DNA of 64,000 bases from Harmothoe impar (Eukaryota > Annelida > Polychaeta > Phyllodocida > Polynoidae): assembly GCA_947462335.1 (NCBI GenBank), contig OX381709.1, forward strand, positions 69,866,609 through 69,930,608. Reading direction: 5' to 3'. A model generated the notes under the pieces. It was not told the origin of the DNA. It ran no database searches and was given only the letters and a program-made list of their open reading frames with translations. Numbering within the stretch: position 1 is the stretch's first letter; each line of letters starts with the position of its first letter. The translations under genes and the position numbers were made by a program. Positions 9,657-18,520 of the stretch are shown here, piece by piece.

Positions 9657-9744
9657 TCAAAAAAAAATAATAATAAAAAATAAATCCTCCTCCTCCTCCT
9701 CCTCCTGCTCCTCCTCCTCCTCTTCTTTTAAAAAAAAAAAAAAA
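9657..9744. repeat. A-tract / (TCC)n / A-tract low-complexity block
   Basis: A-rich (AAT) run, then about eleven CCT units with two interruptions (9688-9728), then an A15-type tract directly before the hairpin at 9745. The block separates the 216-aa gene from the ATPase gene. Confidence 0.9.
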
Positions 9745-9777
9745 TTTGTATCAGACTCCTCTGGAGTCTGATACAAA
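9745..9777. other. Perfect 15-bp stem, 3-nt loop hairpin
   Basis: TTTGTATCAGACTCC (9745-9759), loop TCT, then the exact complement (9763-9777). Preceded by a run of A. It sits between two Polinton genes. Possible roles: RNA 3'-end or processing element, cruciform or origin-like site, or a very small foldback insertion. Nothing in the sequence decides between these. Confidence 0.85.
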
Positions 9778-9993
9778 CATTTATGACTATTGAGTGAAAA
9801 TAGAATTTTATCGCAAAAAAAAGAAGAAAAAAAAGTCACTTCTGCCGCCGCTACTGTGACACCGGCCGGTATCAATAAAATGGTCGGCTGACTTTTCTCC
9901 ACAACCATTCACTACCGACCGTTCGAGTGAGAAACACAGCAGACAGTCAGACACACAACCGCTCTCTGACGCGTCCTGAAAAAAAACAAAAAA

Positions 9994-10713
9994 ATGTTGA
10001 GTAGTAAAAGCAAACTCTTCACAGAAATTCATTTCGACGCTCGACTACAAGGACCCTTTAGTTGTATCATTAGCGGTCCGTCGGGTTGTGGAAAATCGCG
10101 CTTGGTGGATCAATTTCTGAGCGACGTGAACAATTTGGTCACGCCGCCGGTGGAAAAGACTTTTTACCATTACGGCGAGTGGCAACCTCTGTTTGAAAAA
10201 ATGCAAAATCAGTACGGTGTGGAATTCAGAGAAGGTCTTCCTAGCAAAGAGTCTATAGCGGGAGACGTGGAAGTAGCAGAAGACGCTTTACGACCACACA
10301 CTCTACTGATATTGGACGATCTGATGAGCAGTTCCAATCAGCAAGTGGTAGCCGACATCTTTACTAAATACTCCCATCACTGGAACGTGAGCGTCATATA
10401 TATCACTCAGAACCTATTCCAGAAATCACCCGACTTTCGAACTATGAGTCTGAACGCTCACTACATGATCCTTTTCAAGAACCCGCGCGACATGGGGCAA
10501 ATAGCTAGTCTGTCTCGCCAGGTGTTTCCCTCCAACGCGGCGGCCCTCTCTAGTATATTTACCCATGAACTCAAGCGACCTCACTCATACCTCCTTCTGG
10601 ACTTCAAGCAGTCAACACCTGACGATCTGAGAATACGCTCCTCTTTGACGTCCATACACTCTCAGCTAGTATTCGTACCGCTAGACAAAAAAAAGAACAA
10701 GAGAAAGCAGTAG
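9994..10713 (+). CDS. FtsK/HerA (A32-like) packaging ATPase
   Basis: 239 residues from ATG 9994, directly after an A-rich leader. Walker A GPSGCGKS at residues 28-35, preceded by FSCIISG; Walker B LLILDD at 104-109; ITQN at 137-140 matches the sensor/polar motif after Walker B in genome-packaging ATPases. Size and order fit the Polinton/adintovirus packaging ATPase, which drives DNA into capsids. The C-terminus is basic (KKKNKRKQ). Five bases separate its stop from the next ATG, so it lies in a tightly packed block with the following genes. No frame break or missing catalytic residue is visible. Confidence 0.9.
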   Translation: MLSSKSKLFTEIHFDARLQGPFSCIISGPSGCGKSRLVDQFLSDVNNLVTPPVEKTFYHYGEWQPLFEKMQNQYGVEFREGLPSKESIAGDVEVAEDALRPHTLLILDDLMSSSNQQVVADIFTKYSHHWNVSVIYITQNLFQKSPDFRTMSLNAHYMILFKNPRDMGQIASLSRQVFPSNAAALSSIFTHELKRPHSYLLLDFKQSTPDDLRIRSSLTSIHSQLVFVPLDKKKNKRKQ

Positions 10714-10718
10714 CAAAA

Positions 10719-11051
10719 ATGTCTTCTCATCTACTCGAAAGACACTTTGGTACTCTCAAGCACTTAGCTAAGTGCTCGCCAAAGGACTGCTCGCATCTAA
10801 TAGACTCTGGAAGCGACGATCTGATCGCAGCGTTGAGTGAGATCTGTCACAATTTACTGGTAGGGAACATCCCGCTCAGCGACAAACAACTGGACAAGCT
10901 TCGAGAATCGGCTGACGTGTTGAGGGAGGTCGGCAAAAAATCTACGCCCATCAAGAAAAAGAGACGCGTCTTGGTACAAGAGGGAGGTTTCCTCATTCCG
11001 GCTCTCATAGGGATGGCCTTACCGCTTATAAAGAGCATTCTCCGTATATGA
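10719..11051 (+). CDS. Small basic protein with hydrophobic C-terminus, virion-type
   Basis: 110 residues, ATG at 10719 preceded by CAAAA. The N-terminal two thirds is a soluble helical region with Cys17 and Cys22 and a possible Leu-rich helix. A KKKRR cluster near residue 85 is followed by a Gly/hydrophobic tail (GGFLIPALIGMALPLIKS). Basic patch plus Gly-rich hydrophobic segment is the layout of small adenovirus-like core and cement proteins found in Polinton-type elements, but the sequence alone does not prove that role. Its TGA stop overlaps the next gene's ATG as ATGA at 11048-11051, which suggests coupled translation. Confidence 0.55.
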   Translation: MSSHLLERHFGTLKHLAKCSPKDCSHLIDSGSDDLIAALSEICHNLLVGNIPLSDKQLDKLRESADVLREVGKKSTPIKKKRRVLVQEGGFLIPALIGMALPLIKSILRI

Positions 11052-12174
11052 GACACCTCATTCGACACCTACTCGCCGACAGTACCACCACTACCGCCAC
11101 CGCCAGCGTCATCGCCACCGTCGTCCCCATGACGGACTCAGAGCAGCAACAACACTACAAACGCTTAGCGCTCGTGGATCCTGAGACGCTCTACAAATCA
11201 TCACGAGCAGGTCTACTTCATCATGTGCCCGCTGCTGCTACTACTAGCGCTGCTACTACTACAGTCGCTGCTGCTAGTACTTCTACTGCTCCAAACCTTC
11301 CTCCTCTTCCTGATGAGCGTACTGAAAAGAACGAGAGTTCCGCTCCTGCCACCGCCGCCCGCCTACCTGCCGATATGGCCTATTACCACAAGCAGGCAGA
11401 ACAGTCCCTTCATCCCGACGCGGCCTTGCACCAGGTGCTACAGTTTATCTACAGGGACTTGGACTTAGTGTTGAACGATCCCACTTTGGAATCGCGCGAG
11501 AAAATGTTGAAATACCGAAGGTTGTTGAATAGATTGCAATTTTTTCTCGCGAATCCCAACAACAGCAACATCTCTTCGTCCTACACTTCTTCGCCCCCGG
11601 CTCACCTCCGTCAGGCTGCTGAAGAAGCCAGCGCGTCCCTACTTGAGCGGTTGGTGAACCAAGTTCCCAAGGGAATCGCACCCGGACCGTGGCGCTGTAC
11701 AAACAATTGGAGAAATCCGGTGTGGTCAAGTGGAACGAGGACGGTGCGGTGCGCGAGATGTCGGGTCGGAGAATACCACCTGAGCATCGCATCAACATAG
11801 TGGACTTACTGAACGACGCCGCCAGGTTCAGGAAGACGGCGCCCAGACCGGCGGGCTACTCTCCGTTCACAAAAGCGCTGCGTGAAGCAGTTCCCACAGA
11901 CTCCTTGATCGGAAACCATCTGTATAAAGCGAGCGGACCTGGCCAAAGCTTGGACACACGGCTTGCTGACAGAGGTCGGAAACGACCGAGCTTCGACTCG
12001 GAAGAAGGAGAAGCAGCAGCAGCAGCAGTAGCAGCAGCAGACTCTTCTCTCCAGGTGGACGATCAATCCTCTGACGACGAGGAGGGCAGTGAACTTTTCC
12101 AAACTCCGACTTCCTATAGGAGCGCGGGGAGTAAGAAAAGGAAAGGGCGCAACCGCCTAGCGGCGACGTCGTAG
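11048..12174 (+). pseudogene. Conserved Polinton-associated protein, frame break near 11670-11690
   Basis: The first frame starts at ATG 11048 and is open to 11800; the conserved-looking second half lies in another frame, open to the stop at 12172-12174, and has no ATG at its start (the first codon there is GTG at 11689). The natural reading is one gene of roughly 375 codons with a one-base break near the GGG run at 11671-11673. N-terminal part: Thr/Ala-rich, then LVDPETLYK and a helical region near residues 110-165. C-terminal part: a LSW/VKWN-type block, HRINIVDLLND, and a YSPFTKALRE...LIGN block that I associate with an uncharacterised protein found beside F54H12.2-like capsid genes in animal genomes. 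It ends in an acidic tract and a basic tail. Function unknown. A programmed frameshift cannot be excluded. Confidence 0.55.
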
Positions 12175-12197
12175 TTCACGCCCTCAACAGGTCGACG

Positions 12198-13334
12198 ATG
12201 GGCAAACCAGTGAAGAGACTGACCAAGAAGGAAAAAGAAAAGAAGCGCGTAGTAGCTAGATATACCGACGTCAAAGCGCCCTCCAGTTTCACTAGCGTGA
12301 CTAAACTCCAGAAACATCATTTTCGCCACCTAAACCCGGTCGTCATCCGAGATGCTTTAGTGTCGCTGGACGCCTACACTAAACATAAACCCATTCGGAG
12401 AAAATTCGCAAGGAACAAGACTATAACCGGCGCAATCGATCAGCAGTGGCAGATAGATCTGATGGACATGCAGGCTTTGGCGTCTCACAACGACCGCTTC
12501 CGGTACGTGGTGAAGGCGATCGACGTTTTCTCTAGGTACGCGTGGGCCGTTCCCATTAAATCCAAGAGCGGCGCTGATGTTACCGAGGCCTTCCGAAAGA
12601 TGACAGACACTGGCGAGAGAGGACCGTGCACTGTTCAGACAGACAAGGGGAAAGAGTTTTTGAACAAGATCTTTCAAGATCACTTGAAGAGCGAGGGCAT
12701 AGAGTTTTTCACTGGCGAGAACGACGACATCAAAGCTAGTCTAGTGGAGCGCTTGAACCGCAGTCTGAAGGAGAAGCTGTGGCGTTATTTCACACACAAG
12801 CGCACGTATCGCTACGTAGACGTACTGCACCATGTAGTGTCTTCTTACAATCGCACTCACCACAAGACGTTGAAAATGGCGCCGGCTCAAGTCAGCTCGG
12901 AAAACAGCGAAACAGTTTTCTACCGACAAGATCTCCCAACTAACAAACAAATCGACGAAATATGGAAAAAGAAGAAAAAAACAAAGACGTCCGCCGTCGA
13001 CGTCATCGCTCCGGGTGACAGAGTGAGGATGTTGAGAACTAAAGGCGCCTTCGACAAAGGGTACGAGGGAAACTGGCGCGAGGAAGTGGTTGACGTTGCT
13101 AAGACGTTGGGAAGCAGAGGGTTCGAGCTGAAAGACGACAAGGGCGAGGAGATAAAAGGCGTCTTCTACCCGGAAGAGGTTCAGAAGGTGTACAAGAGTC
13201 GTTACGACAACAACTACCTGATAGACGAGGTGTTGCGCCGCAAGACCGTCGACGGTAAAGAGTTAGCTTTCGTACGTTGGTTAGGTTACGACGACAAGTT
13301 CAACGAGTGGATCCCCGTCAAAAAAATAACGTAG
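12198..13334 (+). CDS. Retroviral-type integrase with chromodomain (Polinton)
   Basis: 378 residues from ATG 12198. Basic N-terminus (KKEKEKKR), then the rve catalytic core: D87 (QIDLMD), D149 (QTDKGKEF) and E184 (LVERLNRSLKEKLW), a DD35E spacing exactly as expected. A linker with a KKKKKTK run near 257-263 leads to an SH3-like segment (APGDRVRMLR, 271-280) and a C-terminal chromodomain (YLIDEVL near 340, VRWLGYDDKFNEW 359-371) with the expected aromatic residues. It would insert the element and create the 6-bp TAGGTT duplication; the chromodomain suggests targeting to histone-marked chromatin. All catalytic residues are present and the frame is intact. It lies 23 bp after the previous gene. 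Confidence 0.95.
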   Translation: MGKPVKRLTKKEKEKKRVVARYTDVKAPSSFTSVTKLQKHHFRHLNPVVIRDALVSLDAYTKHKPIRRKFARNKTITGAIDQQWQIDLMDMQALASHNDRFRYVVKAIDVFSRYAWAVPIKSKSGADVTEAFRKMTDTGERGPCTVQTDKGKEFLNKIFQDHLKSEGIEFFTGENDDIKASLVERLNRSLKEKLWRYFTHKRTYRYVDVLHHVVSSYNRTHHKTLKMAPAQVSSENSETVFYRQDLPTNKQIDEIWKKKKKTKTSAVDVIAPGDRVRMLRTKGAFDKGYEGNWREEVVDVAKTLGSRGFELKDDKGEEIKGVFYPEEVQKVYKSRYDNNYLIDEVLRRKTVDGKELAFVRWLGYDDKFNEWIPVKKIT

Positions 13335-13351
13335 AAAAAAAAAAAAAAAAA

Positions 13352-14470
13352 ATGAACATCACTCTACCTAGCAACAGCTCTATGGAGTATTATCCTGACA
13401 ACAGCTTGACGTCTTTCCGAACTCACTTCGACTCGCCGCTCCTTCTGCCCGAAGCGTACGAAGCGGCTCTGACTGAGATCATCCTCCCTACAGAATGGAC
13501 TAACGTGCACGACGACGACTTGATCATCGTTGTTCCTCTGCGCACCAAGGGTTCGCTAGAGGAGGCGATCAAGGTTTTAAAAGACACTAAATTCGCCGAA
13601 AGAAGAAAACCGCAGGTAGACTGGAGGGGAATGAAAAACGCGAACGGTCTGAGCAAGCTAACGTTCAGCTCAAAATACCCGCTGAGCTGGAAGGAAGCGA
13701 GCTATGTAACGGTGGAAGAGATATCAGACACGTCGGAAGAGCAGCGATTGAAACCGGAAACAAAAAGGTTCAAGAGAGAGGTCGACTTGAGACAGACGAA
13801 TGCCGTATACAAGCAGTTCTTGTCCCCGGCGGTGAAGAAGAAGGCGATCAGCGATCAAGCAAGACAGATGATCGAAGAGATGGAGAAAGCCATGGGAGTG
13901 CGCAGTTTCATGCCAAACATATTCGAGATACCTCCTATTTTCACTGGAAGCAACCACACCCTAGTCGAGCGCTTGAGTGAGACGTTGCGAGATGACAGAC
14001 TAGAGGGCTCCAGCTTCTTGCTCAAACCGATGGGGATCTTATCGTACGACTCCAAGACGAAACGTGTCACCATCAAACCGCCGAGACACTGTGCTGTCCT
14101 GCTGACTCAGCATCTCGCATGTGTTCTAGGCTTCGGAGAGAAGACGTGTTTCGCATCGCCGACTACCGGCGCCTACTCGATGGATGTTTTCGGGGACGTG
14201 CACTCTGTGTACATATACACCGACATGATCCAGGAGAGACGTGTGGGCGACATGCAAGTGCCGCTGTTACGCTGCGTCGCAGTGGACAGAAGCGGAAAGC
14301 GTCGAGGCGGCGTGCAAGCTATCAGTTTTCCCCATTTGGATTATTTCCCCTTGAAATCCAAGAGGTTTACCGAGGTCGGCATCTATTTAAGAGACCGATC
14401 CGGTCATTCCATCCCATTCGGTAGAGGCGAGGTGACCGTGACACTTCATCTGAGACCTATTGAGCGCTGA
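13352..14470 (+). CDS. Minor-capsid-like Polinton protein
   Basis: 372 residues. I choose ATG 13352 rather than the upstream 13277, because the N-terminus NITLPSNSSMEYYPDNSLT matches the start I associate with this family and the ATG follows a run of 18 A. The family is usually unnamed and sits beside F54H12.2-like capsid genes; the N-terminal block (LPSNSS...FPDN...F...L..P..L) is a hallmark. From position in the cluster it is probably a minor capsid or penton-like protein. There are charged segments near residues 75-165 and beta-rich segments near 250-370. The frame is intact. Eleven bases separate its stop from the next gene. Confidence 0.6.
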   Translation: MNITLPSNSSMEYYPDNSLTSFRTHFDSPLLLPEAYEAALTEIILPTEWTNVHDDDLIIVVPLRTKGSLEEAIKVLKDTKFAERRKPQVDWRGMKNANGLSKLTFSSKYPLSWKEASYVTVEEISDTSEEQRLKPETKRFKREVDLRQTNAVYKQFLSPAVKKKAISDQARQMIEEMEKAMGVRSFMPNIFEIPPIFTGSNHTLVERLSETLRDDRLEGSSFLLKPMGILSYDSKTKRVTIKPPRHCAVLLTQHLACVLGFGEKTCFASPTTGAYSMDVFGDVHSVYIYTDMIQERRVGDMQVPLLRCVAVDRSGKRRGGVQAISFPHLDYFPLKSKRFTEVGIYLRDRSGHSIPFGRGEVTVTLHLRPIER

Positions 14471-14481
14471 AAGAGAAAAAA

Positions 14482-14907
14482 ATGATGCGTCAACGCGTTC
14501 CGTACTTTCCACCCAGGCGCACCGTCGGCAGAGGGTACAGCGATTACTACAACGCGCAGCTGGGCAACGGCATCAACGTGTACAGCGGGCGCTCTTTCCA
14601 GAGCGGGCACGGTTTGGGCGGCGCTCTGTTAGGTCTGATGCGCTCGGCTACCCCGCTATTGAAGTCGGTGGGAAAAACGCTGCTCCGCGCCGGTGTGGGC
14701 GTAGCTAAAGATGTGCTGGCGGGTCGGACTTTAAAGAGCAGCGTGAAAGACCGAGGCGCAGGCGCTCTGAAGAGACTGGCGAGTACGGCGTTCTCGGGAG
14801 GAATGACGACTGTCGCGTCTAAGAAAGGGTCGAAACGTCGCCGGCATTCTCCTCAGACGGGCGGTGGCTCTTGCAAGAGACGTAGAGGAGATGTATTCGA
14901 CCGGTAA
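14482..14907 (+). CDS. pVI/pX-like basic virion protein
   Basis: 141 residues from ATG 14482, after GAAAGAGAAAAAA. N-terminus rich in Arg/Tyr (GRGYSDYYNAQLGNG), then a Gly-rich amphipathic stretch (GLGGALLGLMRSATPLL near residues 48-62), an Ala/Val/Lys helix around 65-80, and a strongly basic tail (KKGSKRRR, then CKRRRG). This layout recurs in adenovirus-like internal proteins and next to F54H12.2-like genes, where the amphipathic helix is thought to act on membranes and the basic tail to bind DNA. Function here is inference. The frame is intact, and the capsid promoter follows at 14925. Confidence 0.6.
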   Translation: MMRQRVPYFPPRRTVGRGYSDYYNAQLGNGINVYSGRSFQSGHGLGGALLGLMRSATPLLKSVGKTLLRAGVGVAKDVLAGRTLKSSVKDRGAGALKRLASTAFSGGMTTVASKKGSKRRRHSPQTGGGSCKRRRGDVFDR

Positions 14908-14924
14908 GCGCCTAGGCGTTCAGG

Positions 14925-14932
14925 TATAAATA
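14925..14932 (+). promoter_or_regulatory. TATA box for the capsid gene
   Basis: TATAAATA, 41 bp upstream of ATG 14973. Placement fits a separate promoter with a very short leader for the capsid-like gene, unlike the A-rich inter-gene leaders upstream. Confidence 0.55.
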
Positions 14933-14972
14933 AAAAGACGTCAGTCTGTCGTCCGCGTGAAGAGAGAACACA

Positions 14973-15887
14973 ATGGCTTACGTACACGAGAGCAGTAACG
15001 AGTGCGCGCTCTCTGAGCTCGACCTGCACACCGTAGCGCCGACTCAGACTACTATCTTAAAGTCGTCTTTCCTGGGGATAGAAACAAAAAACTCTTTAGA
15101 GGATGGAGGTAACATAAATTTCACCATCAACAAGTCGCAAGAGTACACAGACCTGAACGAGAATTACCTTCATCTGGAATGTCAAGTGCTGAAACCGAAT
15201 GGAGCGGCGCTCGAGGACACCGACGCGGTAGCTCCGGTGAACAACTTGGCTCACTCGCTCTTCAAAGACGTCCAAGTCTCCATCGGCGGTTTCAAAGTGT
15301 CTGGCAACACCGAGACCTACCCTTACCGAGCTTACTTGGAAGGGTTACTCAACTGCAACAAAGACGTGAAGGAGGGCGTCATGAGCGCCCAGGGGTGGCA
15401 TGAAGATACGCCTGGTCACTTTGACGCATTGACTAACGCGAATGCGGGGTACAAAGTGCGCAGGAAGCTAATCTCCAACAAGCGCTTTTCGCTGATGGCG
15501 CGACTGCACTTTGGCCTGGCTCATCAACCGAAGCTCATCGTTGGAGAGACAGAAATCAATCTCACTCTGAAACAGGCAGCGCCCTCTTTCTATCTGATGT
15601 GCGCCGCTGACGGAGGCTACAGCTTGAAGATCTACAAAGCAAAGCTCTACGTGCGACGCGTGTTGGTGGCGGACGCTGTAGCGGAAACGCACGAGAGAGC
15701 GGTGATAGAACACGGGCCCTTCGACTACCCGGTGAACAGAGTGGAGGTGACGACGTACGCCATCCCTCAAGGTAACAGAGATCACAGCTACACGCACTCC
15801 AACACAGGCCAGCTTCCCAAGTCGATGATGATTTGCTTCCTAGACCACGACGCCTTCAACGGTAGCTACACCAATATCAGGTTATGA
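14973..15887 (+). pseudogene. F54H12.2-like capsid protein, truncated by LINE B
   Basis: 304 codons from ATG 14973. Beta-rich sequence: an early block with DGGNINFTI, YTDLNENYLHLECQV near residues 57-71, and NNLAHSLFKDVQVSIGG near 89-105. This is the N-terminal and middle part of the protein annotated in many animals as F54H12.2-like, probably a jelly-roll major capsid protein of Polinton-related elements. Similarity stops after the NGSYT block; the last few residues come from inserted LINE DNA. The family is longer, so the C-terminal portion is missing, and I did not find it on the far side of the LINE (23170-23316). The gene cannot make a full capsid protein. No joined sequence is given. 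Confidence 0.7.
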
Positions 15888-15943
15888 TATGGAGCGTTAC
15901 GAGTGAAAAGACGTACACGCATAGGCTCAGAGCTAATTTGGGT

Positions 15944-16006
15944 GTAACTTTGTTTTAATTTGCTTTGTCGTTATACACTAAGCGACAAAGTTGTAAAACA
16001 AGTTAC
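15944..16006 (+). other. Hairpin in the LINE B 5' leader
   Basis: GTAACTTTGTTTTAA...TTTGTCG pairs with CGACAAAGTTGTAAAACAAGTTAC across an 11-nt loop, about 25 bp with minor mismatches. It lies 29 bp upstream of the ORF1 ATG at 16035. It could be a structured 5' UTR element of the LINE or a remnant of the Polinton. Confidence 0.6.
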
Positions 16007-16034
16007 AGGAATTATTTTGGTACCATTTATCAAA

Positions 16035-17572
16035 ATGAATTCCAAGTTGAAGAAAAGCGAGATAACGAAAAAAACCGTTACGTCAAGCCAAGAAGTGACG
16101 GTTGAAAGGGAGAAGATGGAGCGCGATCTAGGTCGCGGCGAGCAACTCGGGCTGTTCGAGACAGGAGCAACTCTAAAAAGAAGGCAGTAATCGAAGCAGC
16201 TGGATCAAATGAAGAAGTCAAATTGATTGATGCAACGACTACAAAAGAAAAAGGAGGAGCAGAAGCAAACCCAGCAGTTTCTAGCTCAATGCCAGGTAAG
16301 GGAAGATTTGATTTTCATGTAGTTGAGAGTGCCAGTAACGTTGATCCTAAAGTTGATTCAAACTTGATCCGCGGGGAGGATATTGAGAAATTGAGTAACA
16401 AAGATCTCTCAAAACTCATTATCTCACATATTAATCAGTTAAGCTCACTAGTCACCACTAAAGTGACGAAGGATGGCCTGGAGGATCTGTTAAAAGATTT
16501 CAATCAAGACATCTTAGAGAAAATTGCTGATCTTACAAGTGAAAATGAAATTCTCCAAAAAAATCAACTCAATCTGGGGGTCACATGCAACATGCAGCAA
16601 AGAAAAATCGACACTCTTGAAACAAGAGTTGCTTCTCTTGAGTCTGACAAAAAGAAAAAAAACCTAGTAATAGAGGGATTGAAGGAAGATGAAGGATTGA
16701 ATCTAAGAACACAGGTGGATGATTTACTCCAAGCAATCGGGGTCACATTCACTTCTGGCAACACTGAAGCAATTTACAGAATGGGTATCAAGAGGGAACA
16801 TCAGAAGAAATCGCGCCCAGTGATGGTTAAGCTTAACTCAGTTAGGCAGAAGCAGCAAATCTACTCCAAGATATCCAACTTAAAAGGGAAAAACCAGTGG
16901 AAAAATACATCAATTGGTGATGATTTATCAGTTTCAGAACTTGCTGAAAAGAGAAACCTACTTTCTTTAGCGTCTTTCTGTAAGTCAAAGGGGAAAGATG
17001 CTAAGATATCTGGCAACTCAATCATCGTAGATCATCACAAGTATGGCTACAAACAATTAAGTACCATGCCTGAGGAGATCAACATTAAGAAAATCAAAAC
17101 TGTGTCTACTAAGGAGGGAACTCTCTTTGACGGGGAATTCAGCTACTTATCACCTGATTCAACAAGTGAAATTGACTTTGAGGGAGAGAAATATATCTCA
17201 GCAACGAGTCTTTACTTAGCGCAGAAAGCTAAGTTCAATGGGGATGAGGTAACTGCCTTAGAAATTCAACTTGCTAAGTCATCATCTGAAGCCAGGGAAA
17301 TTGCCACATCAATTGCAAAAAATCCTAAATGGGATACCAAGCAAAAGGTAAAAGTGATGACTCAAGCAAATCAACTCAAGTTCAATCAACATGATGATTT
17401 GAAGAAGAGACTTGAGAGTACAAAGGGTACCCTATTCTACTGCAACTTTGAGAAGTTCTTTGGATGTGGGATGGTTTTGTCTCAGCGAAAATATATTACA
17501 CCGACATCGATTACTGGAAGAAATGAACTGGGATCTATTCTTCAGAAGTTGCGGGACACAAATATTGAATAA
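16035..17572 (+). pseudogene. LINE B ORF1: coiled coil, RRM-like, NADAR; one frame break
   Basis: ATG 16035 opens a short frame (MNSKLKKSEITKK...) that stops near 16190; the rest reads in another frame and is open to 17572, and has only a TTG, no ATG, at its start (16223). One break near 16186 is therefore likely. Domains, numbered from 16223: heptad-rich coiled coil about 60-150, RRM/CTD-like block after KKKKNLVIEGLK (about 150-290), then a divergent NADAR domain about 300-447, with FEGEKYISA, LAQKAKFNG, a MTQANQLKF block, FFGCGM and an ITGRNELGSIL end. The coiled coil and RRM-like part are usual for LINE ORF1 RNA-binding proteins; the NADAR fusion is not usual. The N-terminal NADAR motif (GP..LSNF in copy C) is degraded here. 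Confidence 0.75.
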
Positions 17573-17872
17573 ATACATTCAATACTAGCTTATTTTGAGA
17601 TTAAATTGACTTTTAATGCAATGTATCCACATGAGAACACAGTCTCTCGAGTGCCGAGTCGATTTGGGGGCGTGGCACTTTTCAAAATGCTTGGAATGTA
17701 AACAAGGCGCGCGTCCTTAGTTACGTCCCACGCAACCGTCGACGCGTGCATTCCGATGACGTCACAGCGCCGCTGGTCAACTTTGACCCGGACAACAACA
17801 ACACTGCGGCTTGTGATCGATTGGACTTTAAACTACTTTAATTACCTGTTTTAAGGAGAAAGCAAGGAGAAA

Positions 17873-18520
17873 ATGTCACCTTAGTATGTGGTACTCACAG
17901 ACGAGAGGATGGGCAATAGTGGGGAGCTGGATTTCTACAGTAAAAACGGCAAATATCCAGGAATTCCGGGACTAGACCTTGACGTTCATGTTTTTCCTTT
18001 TAAAGGAATTGAATACATTTCAAGCGTAGCCGACTGTATGATTGAGGCTAACCCTACTTCAATATACTATATATGTGCTGGTGCTCACGATATTATAAGA
18101 AGAGGCCCTACGGGACAATATCACTTTCAACACGAAAATTATGACGATCTACATGACTGTTTACAAATTAAAATTGAGGATAGCGTCGAGTACTTGCGTC
18201 AGAGGCACCCAGGAACAGCCATCAATCTCTCTACCATTTGTGGCTTTGATATTCCAACAGTATGTGAATGGTATGGCCCGGGGGACGTTCAAAGGGTGCT
18301 CAATGTGGCAATTTATACAATCAATGATTGCATAGTATTAAAAAATAGGAGATACGGACACAAAACCCCTGATTTGGCATCTGTAATGCATTATTACCAT
18401 GGGAATACCTATGTACACAAGTATGGAGCACACCTTAATGATGGCCTACCGGGTACGCTGACCACCATCAGGAAGTGGGCAGCTATCCTAACAATGCACT
18501 TCAAGCTGTATAAACGCTAG
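17873..18520 (+). pseudogene. LINE B SGNH hydrolase-like ORF, catalytic residues lost
   Basis: Probable start ATG 17873, but codon 4 is TAG (17882-17884); the frame is then open to 18520 (about 212 residues). The longest open stretch has only GTG at its start, so without reading past the TAG no normal start exists. Compared with copy C: block I SDSRG becomes TDERMG (nucleophile Ser lost), the GG-IND block becomes AGAHD (Asn to His), and the DGLHP block becomes DGLPG (His lost). The alpha/beta order is otherwise preserved (IYYICAGAHDI, INLSTICG, DGLPGTLTTIRKWAAIL). Probably an inactive remnant, unless the protein has a binding role that does not need catalysis. Confidence 0.7.

Noticed and set aside
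12198..13334. Ty3/gypsy chromovirus integrase
   Set aside because: A chromodomain integrase could suggest an LTR retrotransposon, but there is no gag, protease or RT beside it. The ends are long inverted repeats with a 6-bp duplication, and the neighbours are capsid-type and ATPase genes.
17888..17890. GTG start for the LINE B SGNH-like ORF, TTG at 16223 and GTG at 11689 as starts
   Set aside because: Non-ATG starts are not expected for these genes; upstream ATGs with a stop or frame break explain the frames better.
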